A DNA stretch of 64,000 nt from an uncultured Prevotellaceae bacterium (GCA_900319225.1 ONNV01000002.1:124001-188000), one strand, 5' to 3'. Positions 7,619 to 16,105 are shown, counted from the stretch's first letter. A program made the numbers and translations. The notes: generated by a model from the sequence alone, not told the origin.

Positions 7619-10012
7619 TTAGGTGTACCTGCGTTCATACTGGCCGTGGGCCATGTGCTTGAACGGTTCTGTCTTGATCCAATCCTTGAAAGCACGCTCT
7701 CTCATGCCGTAGCGGGCGGCAATACCCACGCCCTCGGCCGTGCAGAATGAGATTGGCAGTTCCTGATATACCGCTTTCTGTATCTCACTCATCGTCTCCA
7801 CCGGCGAGCGTTTGAACAACCGGCGAGCCTTAAATGCACAACTCAGGTAATAGGAGCAAAGGTCAATGCCGCCCTTCACCGAGTCAGCCGTGATTTCCAT
7901 GATTGTCTCCTGTCCGCAGCCGTACTTCAAGGCCTCAAGTATGATGGCAAACCTCATACAGTAACGCTCCATCTTCGTGGCAACTTCCGGCAGCAGGAAC
8001 TTCTCGTTGTTCTTGATCCTGGCAATGGCGTTATACCAGTCCATATATATCTTCAGGGCCTCGTCAGAGAGCCGTATAATCCGCTGTTCACCATCCAAGG
8101 GCAGCCCGTATATCCTGTCTATTATCTCAAGCCAGCGTTCCGTCACTTCCGGATTAAGTTCCTCCAGAGTGAACTGCGGGTACTCCGTCTTGTCCGGGAA
8201 AGAGAACAACCAGCGGTCCAGGAAACCGCTATCCATCTTACCCTTGGCAAATTCAGGAAGCAAGCCGGGCTGCATCGTCCCGATTATACCAACAAAAGAG
8301 TCGTCAATCTTCATCGGCTGGCTGTTCATGCGGTTCACCGACACCTCACCGCCGTTGAACAGCTGCGTCCATACCTGCTCGTCATTCCCGGTGCGGTACT
8401 TGTTGAAGTTCTTGATAAAGCCCATAAGTTCATCCACATATACTGCCAGCCCGCGCGGGTTGATCTTGTGCTGCTTAATCAGCACCTCAGTCGTGAAATC
8501 GCTCATTATCGTCTGGTGGTACTTAGGCTCATCCACCGCTATGCACTTGCCCATGCTGGCCTTGCGCATAGTCTGGATATACTTCGAGTACTCATCCTCA
8601 AACTTCTTCATCTCCCGTCTGTCAAGCTCCACCAGCGGCTTCATAGCGTACCTCAGGGGTGCACTCTTGTTCGAGCCCGGTTTGCCAATCAGAGCCATAT
8701 AGAGAATGGCCTTGTCAAACCACTCATGCTTCAGCTCCACCTTGATGCTGTTACCCACTGCGATGCTGGCCACAAACAGAAGGCTCGATGCTATATGATC
8801 CTTGCTAAAGTTTAGGCATTTGTTCGTCTCGTTGATGATGCGCTGCACATCATCCGGGAACACATCCACCGGATAGATAGTCTCCTCAAACATATGCCCC
8901 GTCATCGGCATGACGCCGTACTGGTGGCATTTATAGAAGAAAGTCCCTATGCCAATCCTGTCGGTATTCTTTACGAACCTCTCCCAAATCTTGCGGTTAC
9001 TCTCCCTGTTGTAGTTATTGCTGAATTTCGATATACGGTCAAACACCTCCCAGCCGAACTCGCCCTGTCCACTCAACGCCATGCCTATCCGCATCCAGTC
9101 ATCATAGTTCTGGACGGCTATGCCTTTGCGTTCCCATTCCTCGCAATATGCCTGGATATTCTTCACTGTAGGGTCCACCTTCTCCTTCAGGATAGGGCAG
9201 GCCGGCGTTTCATCATCCGGAGCGTCATCCATCAACGTTTCATCCTTTCCCTCCATATCACCGGGATCATTCTCATCCGCATAAACCATCACCTGGTCAT
9301 CGGCATCCGTCGGCAACGGTCTGCCGCTGTCCGCCAACTCAGCCCAATAAGCCTCCTCAGTTCCTTCAGGGAGTTCATAAAGACTGCAGTTGTTGTTATA
9401 GACTGGTTCCTCATCAAAGGCCACAAACCTGAGCCAGTTCACCGGCTTGCACTGCTGGTCCACCTCCAGTCCCAGCTGCTTCATCTCACGGGTCAGCGCA
9501 TAGTAGAAAAGCTCATGTCTGCCGTAATCGTCATTATCCACCGGCACAATTGCAAACAGTCCTTTCCTGCTGGCCGAAAGGCCCACGTACCAGACGTAGG
9601 GCAGGGCAGCCACACTCTTCTTGGCTTCCTCCACATCATAGACATCATCAAAGTCCAGCACCACCACGCCGTTGTACTTCTTCACCTTATCGCTCAGGGC
9701 CAGGTTCTTGCGCCTGGTCTTCACCATGCACGAAATCACCGCGCCGGCCAGACAGAACTTCTTGATAGTCCTGCGCTTCTTCTTATCCGGCTCCTGCCAG
9801 ATACGCTTCAGTTGGTTGATATAGCGTGTGCCAAGCGTCAGGAACTCGGTGAGCTTGATCTCCTTCGGGTAGTCCATCACCCGTGCATACTGTTCAAGTT
9901 TCTGTTCCTCAGTGCAATTCGGCAGGTATCTTGGCACCACTACCTCAAACAGGCTGACATAGACCTCCTCAGGGTCAAATTGTTTTCTCTTAGCATTAAT
10001 ACAGTTTTCCAT
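7619..10012 (-). CDS. Mobile-element replication protein: VirE-N/BT4734-like, PriCT-like and DUF3987 domains
   Basis: 797 residues. Residues ~1-210 match the VirE N-terminal (BT4734-like) primase-type domain (VVVLDFDDVYDVEEAK...WYVGLSASRKGLFAIVPV). Residues ~275-365 resemble PriCT-2 (YDDWMRIGMALSGQGEFGWEVFDRISK). Residues ~385-790 are DUF3987, a helicase-like domain whose GKPGSNKSAPL looks like a P-loop variant. Proteins of this design are found in Bacteroidales mobilizable islands and are thought to start DNA replication of the excised element. The excisionase-like gene lies immediately upstream and the integrase further upstream on the same strand. A 452-residue frame on the opposite strand is a shadow. 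Confidence 0.85.
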   Translation of the reverse strand: MENCINAKRKQFDPEEVYVSLFEVVVPRYLPNCTEEQKLEQYARVMDYPKEIKLTEFLTLGTRYINQLKRIWQEPDKKKRRTIKKFCLAGAVISCMVKTRRKNLALSDKVKKYNGVVVLDFDDVYDVEEAKKSVAALPYVWYVGLSASRKGLFAIVPVDNDDYGRHELFYYALTREMKQLGLEVDQQCKPVNWLRFVAFDEEPVYNNNCSLYELPEGTEEAYWAELADSGRPLPTDADDQVMVYADENDPGDMEGKDETLMDDAPDDETPACPILKEKVDPTVKNIQAYCEEWERKGIAVQNYDDWMRIGMALSGQGEFGWEVFDRISKFSNNYNRESNRKIWERFVKNTDRIGIGTFFYKCHQYGVMPMTGHMFEETIYPVDVFPDDVQRIINETNKCLNFSKDHIASSLLFVASIAVGNSIKVELKHEWFDKAILYMALIGKPGSNKSAPLRYAMKPLVELDRREMKKFEDEYSKYIQTMRKASMGKCIAVDEPKYHQTIMSDFTTEVLIKQHKINPRGLAVYVDELMGFIKNFNKYRTGNDEQVWTQLFNGGEVSVNRMNSQPMKIDDSFVGIIGTMQPGLLPEFAKGKMDSGFLDRWLFSFPDKTEYPQFTLEELNPEVTERWLEIIDRIYGLPLDGEQRIIRLSDEALKIYMDWYNAIARIKNNEKFLLPEVATKMERYCMRFAIILEALKYGCGQETIMEITADSVKGGIDLCSYYLSCAFKARRLFKRSPVETMSEIQKAVYQELPISFCTAEGVGIAARYGMRERAFKDWIKTEPFKHMAHGQYERRYT

Positions 10013-10099
10013 TGTAACAAGGACCTATTGAGAACGTGGGCGCAAAATAACAACCTCCCATTCTCATTTTCTGAAAACACATCAACATCTCTCTCATTT

Positions 10100-10414
10100 C
10101 TAAGCCACTCTCTTCTTCTTGTTATACTTGTCAAGATTGACTCCGCCCACTTCCATCTGCTTGAAAAGAGCTTCAATATCCTCTCTCTTCACCATGGTCT
10201 TTCCCTCAAGTTTGTAAAGCGGCAGAATGCCTTCATCCTTCCATCTGTATAGCGTCTTGTCAGATGGTCCATAGATAAAACTCGCTTCAGCGATAGTGTA
10301 ATACTCCTTCTTAAGAGTAATAGTCACATTGGGCTGGTAGTTCTTCAGAACTTCCTCCATCAAAGGCGGGAGGGCTTTGCCCAATAACTGTGCGATATAA
10401 TCCTCAAAGTCCAT
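10100..10414 (-). CDS. Excisionase-like helix-turn-helix protein (HTH_17)
   Basis: 104 residues. The centre reads YYTIAEASFIYGPSDKTLYRWKDEGILPLYKLEGKTMVKREDIEALF, the MerR-like winged helix of the HTH_17/excisionase family. Such proteins bend DNA at attachment sites and steer the integrase towards excision, and they can also regulate transcription. It lies 87 bases upstream of the replication gene in the usual order integrase - unknown - Xis - primase. A minus-strand -7 box lies at 10484-10491. Confidence 0.8.
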   Translation of the reverse strand: MDFEDYIAQLLGKALPPLMEEVLKNYQPNVTITLKKEYYTIAEASFIYGPSDKTLYRWKDEGILPLYKLEGKTMVKREDIEALFKQMEVGGVNLDKYNKKKRVA

Positions 10415-10483
10415 AATTAAGCTGTTAAAGATGAATCATAACAGCAGTGGCCACAACTGTACCGGAGCCTTTCCCCGGCACCA

Positions 10484-10491
10484 CAAAATTA
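10484..10491 (-). promoter_or_regulatory. -7 box (TAATTTTG) for the excisionase-like gene
   Basis: Minus-strand TAnnTTTG match 70 bases upstream of the start at 10414. Confidence 0.5.
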
Positions 10492-10565
10492 TATAGCAAA
10501 AAACGACCGGAAAAACAACTCCCCATGTCGACAGTGCCGACATTTCCGCTTGCCGGCATGCAAAA

Positions 10566-10593
10566 ACGGGACGCAGCCAACACTGCGTCCCGT
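10566..10593 (-). terminator. Terminator after the 261-residue unknown gene
   Basis: Perfect 11-base stem ACGGGACGCAG (10566-10576) / CTGCGTCCCGT (10583-10593). On the minus strand the stem is followed by TTTTTG. Confidence 0.8.
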
Positions 10594-10635
10594 ATATTCC
10601 AATCACCCAGATGGAGATAGAATGGAGATTATTTC

Positions 10636-11421
10636 TCAGTCTTTTCCTTGGATTGTTACATCCTGTAATGACTTGATAATCCCGTATATTTCATACTGGT
10701 CCAGATCCAGTCTTGGCCCGTGCCGCTTATAATGCAGCTTTACCGGATTACCGTCAGTCAGGGTAAACCTGAACGAGTCATTCATCTCTTTGCAGCTCTT
10801 GCCCAGCATCATACCCATAACCACAGCCTGGTTCTTATCCCCAATCCAACGGGGCCTGCCCGCCAAAGACACACCGTTCATCACGAACTCCCTGATGTCT
10901 TCGTCCGTGGCACCGGTAAAGAACCGACGCAGCCTCAATGCTATGCCACGATAAGGATCGTCCAAACGTATGCCAAGCCCACAGTTCCTCCTGCAGTACA
11001 TATAGATGGCGTCAGCCTCTTTTTCCCAGCTGCATATTAGTATAAGGTATTCAATCGGCCGCCAGTCTTCACCAAACAAATCCTCAATCTCCGCATCGTG
11101 GGCTTCAGCAAGCTCTTCAAATTCTCTACTCACAGTATGAAAACGATTGCAGGCTTCTAGGAACACCTTCAGCTCTTCCATCATCAGATCATTCTGGATG
11201 ATGATATTCCAATCCTCACGGATAACATCGAGAGCCTCCGAATACAAATCCTTCAGGGGTCCATAGCTGTCATGGATTATATCTCTTTCAAACCGGCATC
11301 CTCCAAGAGTCGTGCTTTCGTCCTCCCCATGTTTTACAAACAAAGAAACCGCTGCCATAGCATCAGCTACAGCTGCGGTCATATTGCGGATGTTCATCAT
11401 CAATTCGCTCCTCCTTACCAT
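10636..11421 (-). CDS. Island protein of unknown function
   Basis: 261 residues, mostly helical and acidic, with no signal peptide or membrane segment. A central part with several cysteines (MYCRRNCGLGIRLDDPYRGIALRLRRFF) and a C-terminal HYKRHGPRLDLDQYEIYGIIKSLQ are its most distinctive features. I do not recognise the family. It has its own -7 box (11477-11484) and a strong terminator, so it is a single-gene unit. Its place between integrase and excisionase suggests island-specific work, for example in excision or regulation. Confidence 0.7.
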   Translation of the reverse strand: MVRRSELMMNIRNMTAAVADAMAAVSLFVKHGEDESTTLGGCRFERDIIHDSYGPLKDLYSEALDVIREDWNIIIQNDLMMEELKVFLEACNRFHTVSREFEELAEAHDAEIEDLFGEDWRPIEYLILICSWEKEADAIYMYCRRNCGLGIRLDDPYRGIALRLRRFFTGATDEDIREFVMNGVSLAGRPRWIGDKNQAVVMGMMLGKSCKEMNDSFRFTLTDGNPVKLHYKRHGPRLDLDQYEIYGIIKSLQDVTIQGKD

Positions 11422-11476
11422 AGTGCCAAACCAGGTATTTTCAATGATTGGAAATAATTAGGTCTAAAGTCAGTCG

Positions 11477-11484
11477 CAAAATTA
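11477..11484 (-). promoter_or_regulatory. -7 box (TAATTTTG) for the unknown island gene
   Basis: Minus-strand consensus match 56 bases upstream of the start at 11421. Confidence 0.5.
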
Positions 11485-11524
11485 ACAATCTTAACAAAAA
11501 AACGGCCCTACAATACATGAAAAT

Positions 11525-11556
11525 ACGGGAGCAAACCCTAAAAGATTTGCCCCCGT
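11525..11556 (-). terminator. Terminator after the integrase gene
   Basis: On the minus strand ACGGGGGCAAA pairs with TTTGCTCCCGT (one G:U pair), followed by ATTTTCATG. Confidence 0.65.
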
Positions 11557-11589
11557 GTATATCCTTGCAAATAACTTGCAGTTTGTCCG

Positions 11590-12969
11590 TCAGTTGAAAT
11601 AGTCGTACTTATCCACAATCTTCTCCATAACCTCCAGCTTATCAGCCTTGATATACTTCTTCAGAGTCTGCGGGGTAGAGTGGCCGGTAATCTTCATGAT
11701 GTCATAGATATCCATTCCTGAAAGGTACATCAGGGTTGCACCGGTACGTCGTGCAGTATGGGTATGAACCAGGTCGCACTTCCTTTTCATTTCAGTTACC
11801 TTCTTTCCTCCCTTGATAGAATCAATTCTTACCAATTCTGTCAGACCTGCCTCTTCAGCGATGACCTTCATGTTGTCATTCACATTCTGGTCGGAAAGGT
11901 GGGGGATCTCATAGTCATACTTTTCAAGTATCCTCTTCAGCTCTGAAGAGCACGGTACTGAAACCTTGGCGCCGGTTTTCTTCTGTACAAAATCCAGCAC
12001 CATAATCTCTCTGGTCTCAATCTGCGGAATCTTCTCGCCCGGATGCTCAGGATCATCCACCTCGACAATCTTATGAACCTTATGCGTTTTGATGTCCTCG
12101 CGCTTGATGTTGTTGTAATCGGATACACGCTGGGCTGTCCAAACACCAATCAAGAAAATGTCGCGTGCCAGATCAAAACCATAGCTCTTATTACTGAGGT
12201 CCACCGTACGAATCTTATCAAGATCCTCCTTTGTCAGGTATATAGAATCCACCTCCACGCGGGCCCCCTTGAATCGCTTATCCTTATATGTCTGATTGTT
12301 GTGATACCCTTCGGTCTCGGCCATAGACATAAGCGTCTTGAGCCAGTTGACTGTTTTGCCAATAGTATTGAGAGCCTTGCCCTGCTTGTTGAGGTAGGCA
12401 ATGAAGTTCATGTAGAAATCCATGTTGATGTCACCGAAATCATACTCCCTTCCGGCCACCTTCTGGAAACCGTCCAATCGGGTGACAGCCTGGCTTATGC
12501 TGCTGATGGTACCAGGACTGTAAACGGTTCCTTTTTCCGTTACGCGCACGCCATTCTTGGCCTCATCCAAGAATTTGTGCACATATTTGTTCAGCGTCAT
12601 CCTGTTTGCATACTCCTCGGCAAGCCTACGTTCCTCTTCCTCCTTCTTCATTTTCTCGTCCTGCTCCTCATAAACACAATCCATGACAATCTTCTTAATG
12701 ACCTCAATGTCATAGACTTTTTCGGCACGGAGTTTTGCCTGGCAAGCAGTAGTAATAGCTAACAACTTATTGAATACATACTGGACTTGGGTGTTGTTGC
12801 GGAACTTATCCATATAGTTGGTGTTACCGCGTCTTTCCCAGATTCTTTCCTCGATATAGAGGTTGGTACCCATGCGGCAGTCAAGCTTCGTGCTCTTCTG
12901 CTGAACCCTAACAAAAATGTGTACCATTCCACTTTTGTCAGGTTTTTTAGTAAAGAATGTGGTTGACAT
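11590..12969 (-). CDS. Tyrosine recombinase / integrase of the island
   Basis: 459 residues, the usual length for Bacteroidales site-specific integrases. An arm-binding N-terminal domain (~1-90, FVRVQQKSTKLDCRMGTNLYI), a charged helix (~110-125), a SAM-like core-binding domain (~130-235) and a catalytic domain follow in order. Visible catalytic residues are Arg in TAQRVSDY, the HTHTARRTGATLM box (H-x-x-R), His in ITGHSTPQTLKKY and the nucleophile Tyr in that same stretch. It integrates and excises the island by strand exchange between att sites. The start codon faces the right island end near 13 kb, and a -7 box sits in a 9-base inverted repeat just upstream. Confidence 0.93.
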   Translation of the reverse strand: MSTTFFTKKPDKSGMVHIFVRVQQKSTKLDCRMGTNLYIEERIWERRGNTNYMDKFRNNTQVQYVFNKLLAITTACQAKLRAEKVYDIEVIKKIVMDCVYEEQDEKMKKEEEERRLAEEYANRMTLNKYVHKFLDEAKNGVRVTEKGTVYSPGTISSISQAVTRLDGFQKVAGREYDFGDINMDFYMNFIAYLNKQGKALNTIGKTVNWLKTLMSMAETEGYHNNQTYKDKRFKGARVEVDSIYLTKEDLDKIRTVDLSNKSYGFDLARDIFLIGVWTAQRVSDYNNIKREDIKTHKVHKIVEVDDPEHPGEKIPQIETREIMVLDFVQKKTGAKVSVPCSSELKRILEKYDYEIPHLSDQNVNDNMKVIAEEAGLTELVRIDSIKGGKKVTEMKRKCDLVHTHTARRTGATLMYLSGMDIYDIMKITGHSTPQTLKKYIKADKLEVMEKIVDKYDYFN

Positions 12970-12996
12970 GTAAAAATGTATTAAATTTGTCCACTA

Positions 12997-13043
12997 CAAA
13001 GATAGGTAAAATAAATGGAGTTGCCTAAATGTTGCCTATCTTT
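12997..13043 (-). promoter_or_regulatory. Integrase promoter within an inverted/direct repeat; candidate operator or att arm sites
   Basis: The -7 box TATCTTTG (minus strand, 12997-13004) is part of a nine-base inverted repeat AAAGATAGG (12998-13006) / CCTATCTTT (13035-13043). Inside it GTTGCCTA occurs twice in direct orientation. This arrangement fits autoregulation by the integrase or an excisionase, or arm-type binding sites. Confidence 0.5.
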
Positions 13044-13150
13044 TTTTGAAGGCCTGAGAAATTGTGAGAAATTGGAAAGTTACAGAGTGTTGTAAATCAA
13101 GGTATTTAGCGGAAAATCGCATCTAACGCTTTCTATTCAAAAAGTCCCAT

Positions 13151-13273
13151 ACGCACCGCAAAAAAGAGTCGCCAAATGGCGGCTCTTTTTTGTGGTGCGT
13201 ATATCGCACATCTTTTTAGTTTGCTACGCAAACGCGCTCATTATCATTCGCTTGGCGGCCCTCCGGGTCCGCT
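13151..13273. repeat. Structured repeat copy R1: large hairpin plus two smaller hairpins
   Basis: A ~22-base stem (13151-13200, ACGCACC... / ...GGTGCGT, with AAAAAAGAG/CTCTTTTTT) can act as a bidirectional terminator. GTTTGC-TAC-GCAAAC follows at 13219-13233, and a GC-rich hairpin GGCGGCCCTCCGGGTCCGC ends near 13271. The same order recurs at 60512-60632 with compensating base changes in the stems (see findings). Confidence 0.7.
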
Positions 13274-13391
13274 CTCACCCTCCGGGTTCGCCCCAATACG
13301 TTTGCAACTTATAATGAGTCTAAATGAAAAAAGTTTCCTACTTCTTTCCTACATTTTTGTAAAACCTACCTACTTTTTTTTGAGAGAACAG

Positions 13392-13421
13392 TGACACAGA
13401 GTTGACAGTCCCCCTGTGTCA
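13392..13421. repeat. REP-like 30-base palindrome (copy a)
   Basis: Begins TGACACAG and ends CTGTGTCA, with a GACAGTCCCC core. Member of the family also seen at 14441, 16103, 17429, 19119 and 19203. Confidence 0.75.
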
Positions 13422-13474
13422 TGTAAGTTCAAGGTGGAATATGGACGTATTCTGCGCTATCTGCCGTTTATAAG

Positions 13475-14440
13475 ATGAGAAATCTGATAAAATGCATTAT
13501 GAGAAAGTTGTCTTTTCTGTTTTTGGGTGTTGTGATGATGTCACAGTTTGCTCTTGCGGCCGGATATCCATTGAATGGTTCATGGGAGCTAATGGATCCT
13601 AAGTCATGGACTTTTGAATATCTGCAAAAAAAGGCTCCGGAGGGTTTTGTCTGCGGTTATGTGGTGGATGATCCCTGGGGAAACAATTATTTCAGCATGT
13701 ATGTTGTCAAAAAGGGGAATAAGTATGAATTGATATATAAACAGCCCGGAATAGTCAAGACAAAAGATATTGATGCTACGTTGGCTAAAGAGCTGTTGAA
13801 GACGGTTGACGGAAATATCGGTGAAGCCCAGAAACGTAGGGATTTTGAAATAGAGGATGCCATGAAGAGACTCGAGAAAAAAGAGGCTGATGAAACATAT
13901 GAAGTTGAAGATATTGAGGCGGTTTTCTATGATGGTGATGTAATATATGCACTTAAGCCCGGAAAAATGGCATACTCCTGGCCAGATGCAGATGCGTTTT
14001 ATCGTTTTCCTGACAAAAACTGGAATGATGAGCTTATCATATTGTCTGATACCAAAGCGTCAGAAACCCCTGGTATTAAAGTTGAATACATTGATGTGGA
14101 GAAAGAAGATGATTTCAATCCCGATTCAATTTATCGTGTAACAGAAGTCAGCCCGCAGTTCCCGGGAGGTTCGCAGGCTTTGCAGGATTATCTCAAGGAA
14201 AATGTCAATTATCCGGCTCAATGCAGAGAGGCTAAAATACAGGGGCGTGTACTTATCAATTTTTTAGTTGAGAAGGATGGCTCCATTAAAAATGCAAGCG
14301 TGCTAAAAAGTGCACACCCCTTGCTTGATGCCGAGGCACTGCGGGTAATATCTGATATGCCCAATTGGAAACCCGGCATGGAGCATGGAACTCCAGTCAG
14401 AGTATTATATACCGTCCCGGTCAATTTCCGACTGAATTAA
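13475..14440 (+). CDS. Secreted protein with C-terminal TonB domain
   Basis: 321 residues. The second Met (13499) gives a cleaner signal peptide (MRKLSFLFLGVVMMSQFALA) and may be the true start. Residues ~30-230 are unassigned. The last ~85 residues match the TonB C-terminal domain (FPGGSQALQDYLKENVNYPAQCREAKIQGRVLINFLVEKDGSIKNASVLKSAHPLLDAEALRVI...WKPG). In true TonB that domain contacts outer-membrane receptors. In Bacteroidales it is often fused to secreted proteins with no membrane anchor, as here. A REP-like element begins on the base after the stop codon. The role of the N-terminal part is unknown. Confidence 0.75.
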   Translation: MRNLIKCIMRKLSFLFLGVVMMSQFALAAGYPLNGSWELMDPKSWTFEYLQKKAPEGFVCGYVVDDPWGNNYFSMYVVKKGNKYELIYKQPGIVKTKDIDATLAKELLKTVDGNIGEAQKRRDFEIEDAMKRLEKKEADETYEVEDIEAVFYDGDVIYALKPGKMAYSWPDADAFYRFPDKNWNDELIILSDTKASETPGIKVEYIDVEKEDDFNPDSIYRVTEVSPQFPGGSQALQDYLKENVNYPAQCREAKIQGRVLINFLVEKDGSIKNASVLKSAHPLLDAEALRVISDMPNWKPGMEHGTPVRVLYTVPVNFRLN

Positions 14441-14470
14441 TGACCCAAAGGGGACAGTCCCCCTGTGCCA
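14441..14470. repeat. REP-like palindrome (copy b)
   Basis: Starts directly after the TAA of the TonB-domain gene with TGACCCAAAGGGGAC and ends CCCCTGTGCCA. The two arms are imperfect inverted repeats. Confidence 0.8.
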
Positions 14471-14529
14471 CGCTTGAAATTGCAACAGTTTTGTAACGCT
14501 TTATTCTTGTCAAGATTTATATGCTGCTT

Positions 14530-14537
14530 TATTTTTG
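14530..14537 (+). promoter_or_regulatory. -7 box (TATTTTTG) for the DUF4419 gene
   Basis: Consensus match 23 bases before the ATG at 14561. It supports that start rather than the longer frame from 14465, which would begin inside the REP-like element. Confidence 0.6.
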
Positions 14538-14560
14538 CACCAAACAATTATACTATTGAT

Positions 14561-16105
14561 ATGAATAAATCGATTGCAAAAAGGACCTTATCAGTATTGG
14601 TATCGGGTTTGCTGACTGTCGGTGCTTGTGCACAAAATGCTGGTGCAACCTTCCATGTCGAGGATCTGGAACCGATAGAACGTACATTCCACTACAGCTC
14701 ATCTTATTACATTGCCAATACTGTTGTCAAGTATAATGCTACCGATTACCGTAACGGGGTAATCAAAAGCAGTATTGACGGTGATTCTCTGATATTCTTT
14801 GGCACCAACTCTTTCTACAATGGGATGATCAACGCATTCGCCAGTCATAGGGCTGTAGTACTCTCTCCCGATGTGATATGGTTGCTTATCAGCCAGGGTT
14901 TCGCAGTTCATGTAAACCTTAAATCCGAGGAGCTCAGAGATAAGATAGTCTATCATCAAGGCAAGAAGACTCTTGAGGTGGAATCACCCAATCATCTTTT
15001 GTATGAAACCGATAAGGTTGATTGGGATTCCATCTTCAACGAGTTTGAGAAGCAGATAAAAAGCAATACAAAGAATCAGATTGCCGATATCATTACCTCC
15101 GATTTCAGCACGACAGGCGTCACTGAAAAGATTGCATCACAGATTACACTTATGGAATCGGTGAAGAAATACTTTGATTACAAAGTCTGGACTTTGGGAT
15201 GCGGAATTCCAGACATAACACTGATGGGAACTCCTGATGACTGGCGTAAGGTAAGGGAAAAGGCTCAGTCTCTAAAAGGATACGGCTTGGACTGGTGGAT
15301 AGATCAATTGGATCCTATTCTTAAACAGTTTGTGGACGCATCCCAAGGCGTTATAGACAATGAGTTCTGGATGGAGATGGTAGGATCGGCCCAATTCCGG
15401 AAAACCATTTGCGGAAGACCTAATGGTGAGACCGAACTTAAGTTTGACGGATGGTTCACCAGTTTCTATCCGTATGATGTATATGGCGACAGAATAACAG
15501 GTCCTATGACATATAATAGCAGACTGCTTCCGGAGGTTGTAGAGACACCTTTCATCTATGAGATAAGGGATTTTGATGGAACTGTAATCGCAACGTACGA
15601 TATGCAGTTCTATGCTGGTATCATCGGCCTGAGTGAAGATTCCGTGAACGGAGCCTTAAAACCAGAGATAGGCTGGATGGTGCGTTGCAACATTCCGGAT
15701 AATGAGCGTGATTATTATTACGACAGTATAAGGACTGATATTCCGAATGTATTTGCATTACCAATTCAAAATGACGAAAATGAAGTCGACAGACTGATCA
15801 GTTCTTCACCAAAACTCAATGACAGGTCATTTGAACTATGGAACCCATTGGTGGTACTTGATGGCATCATAGTAAAGGTTGACCAAAAGAAACTCTCGGA
15901 AATGGTCTCAAATGATGACTTTACTCAAGAAAGTGTTGCTGACCTCCTGGGGTTGAAAATCAAACGGATAAAAAACATTTCACTCCTGAAAGATTCTGCA
16001 GCAATTGTCATTTGGGGAGCCCGTGGCATGAATGGTGTTCTGGAAGTCCAGTCCGGTCCTATGAAAGATCAATCCAAAAAGAAAAACCGCAAAAGAGCCA
16101 AATGA
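14561..16105 (+). CDS. Secreted DUF4419 protein with TonB-receptor-plug-like C terminus
   Basis: 514 residues from the ATG at 14561, which follows a -7 box and begins a signal peptide (MNKSIAKRTLSVLVSGLLTVGACAQ). Residues ~50-385 match DUF4419 (NGMINAFASHRAVVLSPDVIWLLISQGFA; FTSFYPYD; YAGIIGLSED...LKPEIGWMV), whose function is unknown. The last ~90 residues (PLVVLDGIIV...ISLLKDSAAIVIWGARGMNGVLEV) resemble the plug of SusC/TonB-dependent receptors, but no barrel follows. The tail is very basic. The TGA stop is the first three bases of a REP-like element. Confidence 0.8.
   Translation: MNKSIAKRTLSVLVSGLLTVGACAQNAGATFHVEDLEPIERTFHYSSSYYIANTVVKYNATDYRNGVIKSSIDGDSLIFFGTNSFYNGMINAFASHRAVVLSPDVIWLLISQGFAVHVNLKSEELRDKIVYHQGKKTLEVESPNHLLYETDKVDWDSIFNEFEKQIKSNTKNQIADIITSDFSTTGVTEKIASQITLMESVKKYFDYKVWTLGCGIPDITLMGTPDDWRKVREKAQSLKGYGLDWWIDQLDPILKQFVDASQGVIDNEFWMEMVGSAQFRKTICGRPNGETELKFDGWFTSFYPYDVYGDRITGPMTYNSRLLPEVVETPFIYEIRDFDGTVIATYDMQFYAGIIGLSEDSVNGALKPEIGWMVRCNIPDNERDYYYDSIRTDIPNVFALPIQNDENEVDRLISSSPKLNDRSFELWNPLVVLDGIIVKVDQKKLSEMVSNDDFTQESVADLLGLKIKRIKNISLLKDSAAIVIWGARGMNGVLEVQSGPMKDQSKKKNRKRAK

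Larger units (their letters stand above)
12970..13474. other. 505-base intergenic region at the right end of the island
   Basis: No gene. From left to right it holds the integrase promoter inside an inverted repeat (12997-13043), a large hairpin and structured repeat (13151-13273), and a REP-like palindrome (13392-13421). The right island boundary (att) is expected here, but only one end is in view, so it cannot be placed exactly. Confidence 0.5.

Noticed and set aside
8894..10252. 452-residue frame on the plus strand
   Set aside because: It lies antisense to the replication gene and the excisionase-like gene, whose proteins match known families. Its own sequence matches nothing and has no start signals.
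13176..13394. 72-residue frame in the repeat region
   Set aside because: It lies entirely in hairpin R1 and the structured repeat shared with 60512-60632; its codons come from the repeat, not a gene.
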